Shown: positions 59,440-64,000 of the stretch, piece by piece | Layout of the letters: every line of letters starts with the position of its first letter | Position numbering within the stretch: the stretch's first letter is position 1 | Translations under genes and position numbers: made by a program | Notes under the pieces: model-generated | Databases searched by the model: none | What the model saw: only the letters and a program-made list of their open reading frames with translations | Told to the model about the DNA's origin: nothing | Origin: Aquilaria yunnanensis | Taxonomy: Eukaryota > Streptophyta > Magnoliopsida > Malvales > Thymelaeaceae | Direction: 5' to 3' | DNA length: 64,000 nucleotides | Assembly (NCBI GenBank): GCA_039654915.1 | Contig: CM077594.1 | Span: 110,126,893 to 110,190,892, forward strand

Positions 59440-60430
59440 ATTTTTAATGCATATTAGTATATCTAGTGTGCAACGGCGGAGCCATATACAACTTAGTCGT
59501 TGCAAACGCCATCACTGAATTTTGAAACAATTATGTAAATGGAATATGTCTTTTTATAAAATATTCATTATGATCTCATAAAATTTTAGACAATGGCTGT
59601 ACTCATTACAAAATATATGAATTTAGTTTTGATTTCCCCCCATTAAGATAATTTCCTAGCTCTACTCCCGCCGGTCAAGTCTAGTCTGTGCCTGCAGTAT
59701 ATGGACATATATATATTGAACACTTGAATTTGAAACCACGTTAATTAAGTTAAGCCACAATTAATTTAGCATATCTTGCCTAGGGATGATAATACGGTGG
59801 ATCAGACTTGAATACCCTCTTACTGTTGTCTGTACCCGCAGTTTTTTTAGTACCCTCAATTTTGTTGGTATACGCGAGCAGATGAAAAATCTCACCCTTA
59901 CTCATGACCCGCAGGTAATCCATACCCGTGGGTAATCAGCTGTTTTAAACTGTGTTTTTTAAATTTCATAAAAATAAAATATTAAAAATACATATAAAGT
60001 CATTCCCAACATATAATATAACAAAATCATAAATATACAAAATCATAAGAAACATATAAGAAAATATTTGATGAGAATTAGTAATAAGTAGAAAATTTAC
60101 ATTCATGAGTTTCGCAGGTATGCGGGACGGATTTATCAGTGATGGATACCCTTTATCTGCCACCTGTATATATTCAACAGACGGGTGTGATTTACTACCC
60201 ATATCCACCGTCATTGACAAATATTCACAGGTGATAGATTTTACTCACCTACTTGTCATCACTAGTCTTGCTGTACGTCACCAGGCCCAGATGAGATGTG
60301 GGAACAAAAATCAAAATAAAAAAAAACAGAGAAATTAATGCGGCCTGCAGGCTGCCTGTGCTTTAAAATTTCATTACCAGCTTATTGGGGAATCATACAG
60401 TGCAGCCCAATTCCAGAACGACAAATCAAC
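59440..60430. repeat. Third, partial copy of the kinase-RALF duplicon
   Basis: Matches parts of 36,450-37,690: TATATATTGAACACTTGAAT, then GTTAATTAAGTTAAGCCACA, and 60,270-60,430 (TTAATGCGGCCTG, TTGGGGAATCATACAGTGCA). It lacks the GGCTTAA MULE. It is interrupted by a roughly 230-bp unassigned insertion (59,467-59,700) and by a hAT-like element. The RALF coding region is cut off where the Copia element begins. Confidence 0.8.
59781..60264. mobile_element. hAT-like element, 0.48 kb
   Basis: Ends TAGGGATGATAAT and (complement) TAGTGATGACAAG are inverted, with subterminal CCCGTGGGTA-type motifs. Flanking 8-mers ATCTTGCC and GTCTTGCT derive from the GTCTTGCC site intact in the other duplicons (about 37,480 and 56,586). 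Confidence 0.7.
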
Positions 60431-60460
60431 AGTAGTAATCTAATCAATTCAAAGAAAATG

Positions 60461-60642
60461 TGTTATGATAGAAGTTTCTTGTGGATTAAGTTACTTAAGA
60501 TTATCTTTATCCCTTTAGCCTATTTATCAGTTTGGTAGTGTTGGTACTAAACTGAAACACATGAACGTGCTTCGTATAAGAAGCCACTGCTGTAAAACTT
60601 CTATATACAGAGAAGAGCGATTACAAAGAATGATTATTTACA
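60461..60642 (+). mobile_element. Copia 5' LTR, 182 bp
   Basis: Begins TGTTATGATAG and ends TTATTTACA directly before the primer site. Very short LTRs of this size are usual in the Ale-type Copia lineage. The 3' LTR lies outside the window. Confidence 0.75.
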
Positions 60643-60654
60643 TGGTATCAGAGC
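60643..60654 (+). promoter_or_regulatory. Copia primer binding site
   Basis: TGGTATCAGAGC, the standard initiator-Met tRNA-complementary site of plant Copia elements, immediately after the LTR. Confidence 0.9.
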
Positions 60655-60675
60655 AAATCGATCCAACACGCTGAT

Positions 60676-63600
60676 ATGTCAAGTGACAACAACAGCAGCA
60701 AAAAAACGACAGCAGGGTTGAGCTCAATGCCTACTGGAGCAGACCCTATGTCCCCATACTACCTCAACTCATCCGACACACCAGGGACCATTCTGGTCAC
60801 CTGCCTATTAAAGGGTGAAAACTACCCTACGTGGCGACGAGCAATGCTTAACGCATTCAGAGCGAAGAACAAAATTGGATTCATTGATGGATCCTTGGAG
60901 AAGCAGGAGGATGATCAGTCGCAATCACAAGCATGGATGAGGTGCAATTCCATGGTAATGGCATGGATCTTTAACGCACTCGCTATAGAACTTCATAGCA
61001 GTGTCACATATGCTAACACAGCGAAGGAGATGTGGATTGACCTACAAGAAAGATTTTCTCAAGGGAACATTCCTCGTATCCACGAACTTAAGCGGGAGAT
61101 AGCACTCATGCAACAGAATGATCTGCCCATCATGACATATTACACGAATCTGAGAGGATTGTGGGATCAACTATCTGCCTACACCGCCACTCCTGTTTGT
61201 ACTTGTGGAGCAGCAAAGGAGCTCATAGCCGAAAGAGAAGGTGAGAAAGTTCACATATTTCTTATGGGGCTAAACGAGAAGTTCAGTGTAATTCGGTCAC
61301 AGATACTAAACATGGAGCCAATGCCGTCGCTGAGTAAAGTCTATGCACTTGTGGCGAAGGAGGAAAAACAATTGAACCTAGCTGGAAACAAGGCCACTGT
61401 GACTGAAGCCGCAGCCTTTGTGGCCAAACCAGTGAAAGGCAAAACCACTCAGGTTGTCAAAAATCTTGACAAAAGCAACCTCCGATGCTCACATTGCGGA
61501 AAGAATGGTCATGAATCAAACGGATGTTTTGAACTGATTGGATATCTAGACTGGTGGACATCAAAGCCCAAACCCGCAGGGAATCACAGCAAACCTGGAC
61601 AGAAAAGAGCCAACAATGTGACAGCAAGTCAAGCTGGCAGTTGTAGTGCTGTGGATGACTCAAAAGGTCCAACCCTCACGCAAAAACAATACAATCAACT
61701 TATGTCGCTGCTCTCAAGTCATGATAGCCATGTGAACTTTGCTGGTAAGGTCACCAATAACTCAACATGTTGGATAATTGATAGTGGTGCTTCAGAACAT
61801 ATGACATTTCAGGAAGCAAGTCTCACAAATATCCAGGGAAACACTTCAACCCCTTCAATTCGGATGCCTGACGGGAACACCTTGAGCACACACTCCTTCG
61901 GCCAAGTTCACCTAGCTTCCAATCTGAAATTAAATCACGTCCTTTTTGTGCCCTCCTTTACCTGCAATCTTTTGTCAGTCAGTAAACTGACCAAGGACCA
62001 TAATTGTTCAGTAACCTTTCTTCCTGACTCTTGTGTTATCCAGGACCTGGAGTCGAAGAAGCTGATTGGCACGGGTGAAGAAAGAGATGGCTTATACTAC
62101 TTCAGGAAGTTCCAAGAACAAGTTGCTGCAATGACAAGAACAGATGAACTATCTGTTACATGGCACAGACGTTTAGGTCATGTACCTTTCAAAAAATTAC
62201 CTACGTTTTCAAGACTTTCAGACTTGCTCCTTAGAAACTTGGATATTTGTTGTGATTCCTGTCATCGTGCCAAACAAACTAGAAAACCTTTTCTTCTCAG
62301 TAATAGTTCTACCAAATGTTGCTTTGAACTGGTACATTTAGACATCTGGGGACCATATAAAACCCCTTCTTTATCTGGCGCACGTTATTTTCTAACCATT
62401 GTCGACGATTTCAGCCGAAGCACCTGGGTATATTTGCTTCAACATAAATCTGATGCAACAGCCAACTTTTCCCATTTTCATGCAATGGTTAGAACTCGAT
62501 TCTTGAAAGAAGTTCAATTTGTACGAAGTGACAATGCACCAGAACTCGTTTCTGGGACCATGCTCAACTATCTCCAACAAAATGGCATTACACTTCAAAC
62601 CACTTGTCCCTACACGCCTCAACAAAATGGGGTTGTGGAGAGGAAACACCAACACCTTCTTGAGATAGCCAGAGCAATAAGGTTCCAAGCCAATTTGCCT
62701 ATCAAATACTGGGGGGAATGTGTCTTGACCGCCACTCATTTGGTTAACCTCACTCCTTTGTCAACTCTAGATGGCAAGAGTCCCTATGAAATCCTCTTCT
62801 TAAGAACACCCCATCTTAATCACCTTCGTGTCTTTGGGTGCTTGTGCTATGTTCATTCAAAAACTAAAGATAAGTTTGAACCTCGCTCCAAACCTTGCGT
62901 CTTCCTTGGTTATCCTAATGGGCAAAAGGGTTACAAAGTCCTCGACTTAGAAACACAAAAACTTGTTGTTTCAAGAGATGTTATTTTTTATGAAGACAGG
63001 TTTCCTTTTGAATCCAAGAATGAAGAACCAAGAAGTACACCTATCTCTACTACAAATCTTGAAGTAGTCGATGAACCTAACCTTGACATCACCATTCCCA
63101 CCGACTCCATTCAAAGGGAGCCTGCGGCAAGCCATGGAGAAGGGGTAGACCTAAACACAAACTCAAAACCCATACAAGAAAGACCAAAAAGAACCTGACA
63201 GCTTCCCTCTTACTTGCAGGACTTTGTTGTGGAACTTCCTGGAGGTGATGAGCGATCTACACCCGCAGCAAATCAAGCTTCTTCAGGTACACCCTACTCT
63301 CTACTTTCTCACCTCTCATACTCACAATTTGCGACCTGTCATAAAGCCTACCTTGCAGCCCTTACTACTCACAAAGAACCGCAGACCTATATTGAGGCGA
63401 ACACAGTTCCTAAATGGACCGAGGCAATGAGACAAGAGGTTGAGGCCCTTGAAAGAAACCAGACATGGGACCTAGTGAGATTGCCAGCCGGGACACGTCC
63501 CATTGGTTGCAAATGGGTGTTCAAAGTTAAACACAAGTCAGATGGCAGTGTGGAACGCTATAAGGCAAGATTGGTAGCTAAGGGGTTTAGTCAGGTGGAA

Positions 63601-64000
63601 GGCATTGATTTCACTGAAACCTTTGCACCTGTTATAAAACTCACAACTGTTCGATGCTTGTTGTCTATAGCTACAGCAAAGGGATGGGAACTGCATCAGA
63701 TGGATGTACATAATGCCTTTCTTCAAGGCGACCTAGATGAAGTCATTTATATGGAACCACCTCCCGGGTATATGAAATCTGGAGATAGTCGAGTATGCAA
63801 ATTGAAACGGTCACTTTATGGCCTAAAACAAGCTCCACGTCAATGGTTTGCCAAGTTGTCATGTGCACTGGTAGGATATGGATTTCAGCAATCGAAATCA
63901 GACTACTCCCTGTTCACACTAAAGGTCAGAAACATATTTGTTGCCGTGCTCATTTATGTCGATGATATGATAATTGCTGGCAACAACTCAGATGAAATTT
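60676..64000 (+). pseudogene. Copia gag-pol polyprotein, one internal stop, 3' end outside window
   Basis: From ATG 60676: Copia-type gag (NYPTWRRAMLNAFRAKNK, about residues 49-66; MWIDLQERF), zinc knuckle CSHCGKNGHESNGC (271-284), protease WIIDSGASEHM (catalytic Asp369), and the pre-integrase CDSCHRAKQTRKPF. The integrase catalytic residues are D556, D619 and E655, a perfect D-D-35-E. Codon 841 (63196-63198) is TGA, probably a CGA-to-TGA change in RTRQLPSYL-type text. After it the frame continues through reverse transcriptase: CKWVFKVKHKSDGSVERYKA, GLKQAPRQW, and the YVDDM active site at codons 1094-1098. No other lesion is visible, so the element is young or recently inactivated. Confidence 0.9.

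Overview
This window looks like repeat-rich nuclear DNA from a flowering plant, almost certainly a eudicot. The evidence is TTTAGGG-type interstitial telomere repeats (CCCTAAA on the + strand), plant gene families (LOG, DC1, S-domain-type receptor kinase, RALF, SHI/SRS), plant Ty3 and Copia retroelements, MULEs, hAT-like elements and a Stowaway MITE, with AT-rich spacers. The exact species cannot be read from the sequence. No rRNA, CRISPR or bacterial feature is present.

Left end, 1-3.17 kb: a small gene array, all on the minus strand. It holds an intronless LOG-type cytokinin-activating enzyme (cut by the window edge), then three tandem copies of an unrecognised 182-residue gene with a C-x2-C-x4-C-x3-C knuckle. 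The third copy is dead, with a stop at codon 38 and a lost TATA box. LOG and the first two copies share the same TATA-proximal promoter and spacer, so LOG appears to sit inside the array's unit structure.

3.17-12.41 kb: the wreck of a large Ty3/gypsy element of the Tat/Ogre kind on the minus strand. It has one 2.48-kb LTR, a tRNA-type primer binding site, a gag-protease reading frame full of stops and a tail of tandem repeats. Reverse transcriptase, integrase and the second LTR are missing. 12.6-23.56 kb is AT-rich inserted DNA: a Helitron-like 3' terminus, a 3.4-kb solo LTR with a perfect 5-bp target duplication, tandem duplications, and a Pack-MULE carrying a SHI/SRS transcription-factor gene fragment.

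23.9-31.05 kb: a composite satellite domain. It has degenerate telomere-like blocks, a GTGACC palindrome array, A-rich GTGAT arrays, and a roughly 22-bp minisatellite with a KpnI-type GGTACC core. That minisatellite inverts at a palindrome (about 25,788) and forms a higher-order repeat at 28.5-30.6 kb.

31.3-60.4 kb: gene remnants and segmental duplications. A multi-C1 DC1 pseudogene is followed by a minus-strand cluster of receptor-kinase remnants (two copies) and four RALF-like secreted peptide loci. Two RALF-like loci are intact (37.8 and 45.35 kb) and two are broken (48.4 and 56.9 kb). The duplicated blocks (34.9-38.45 with 53.75-58.6 kb; 41.4-45.1 with 50.4-53.6 kb; a third fragment at 59.4-60.4 kb) carry insertions whose empty sites survive in the sister copy. 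This gives a relative order for a MULE, a MITE and hAT-like insertions.

Right end, 60.46-64 kb: a Copia element with a 182-bp LTR, an initiator-Met-type primer site and a gag-pol frame interrupted by only one visible stop, running off the window.

The likely functional genes are LOG, two copies of the 182-residue gene, and two RALF-like peptides. Most of the rest is transposon, satellite or pseudogene.
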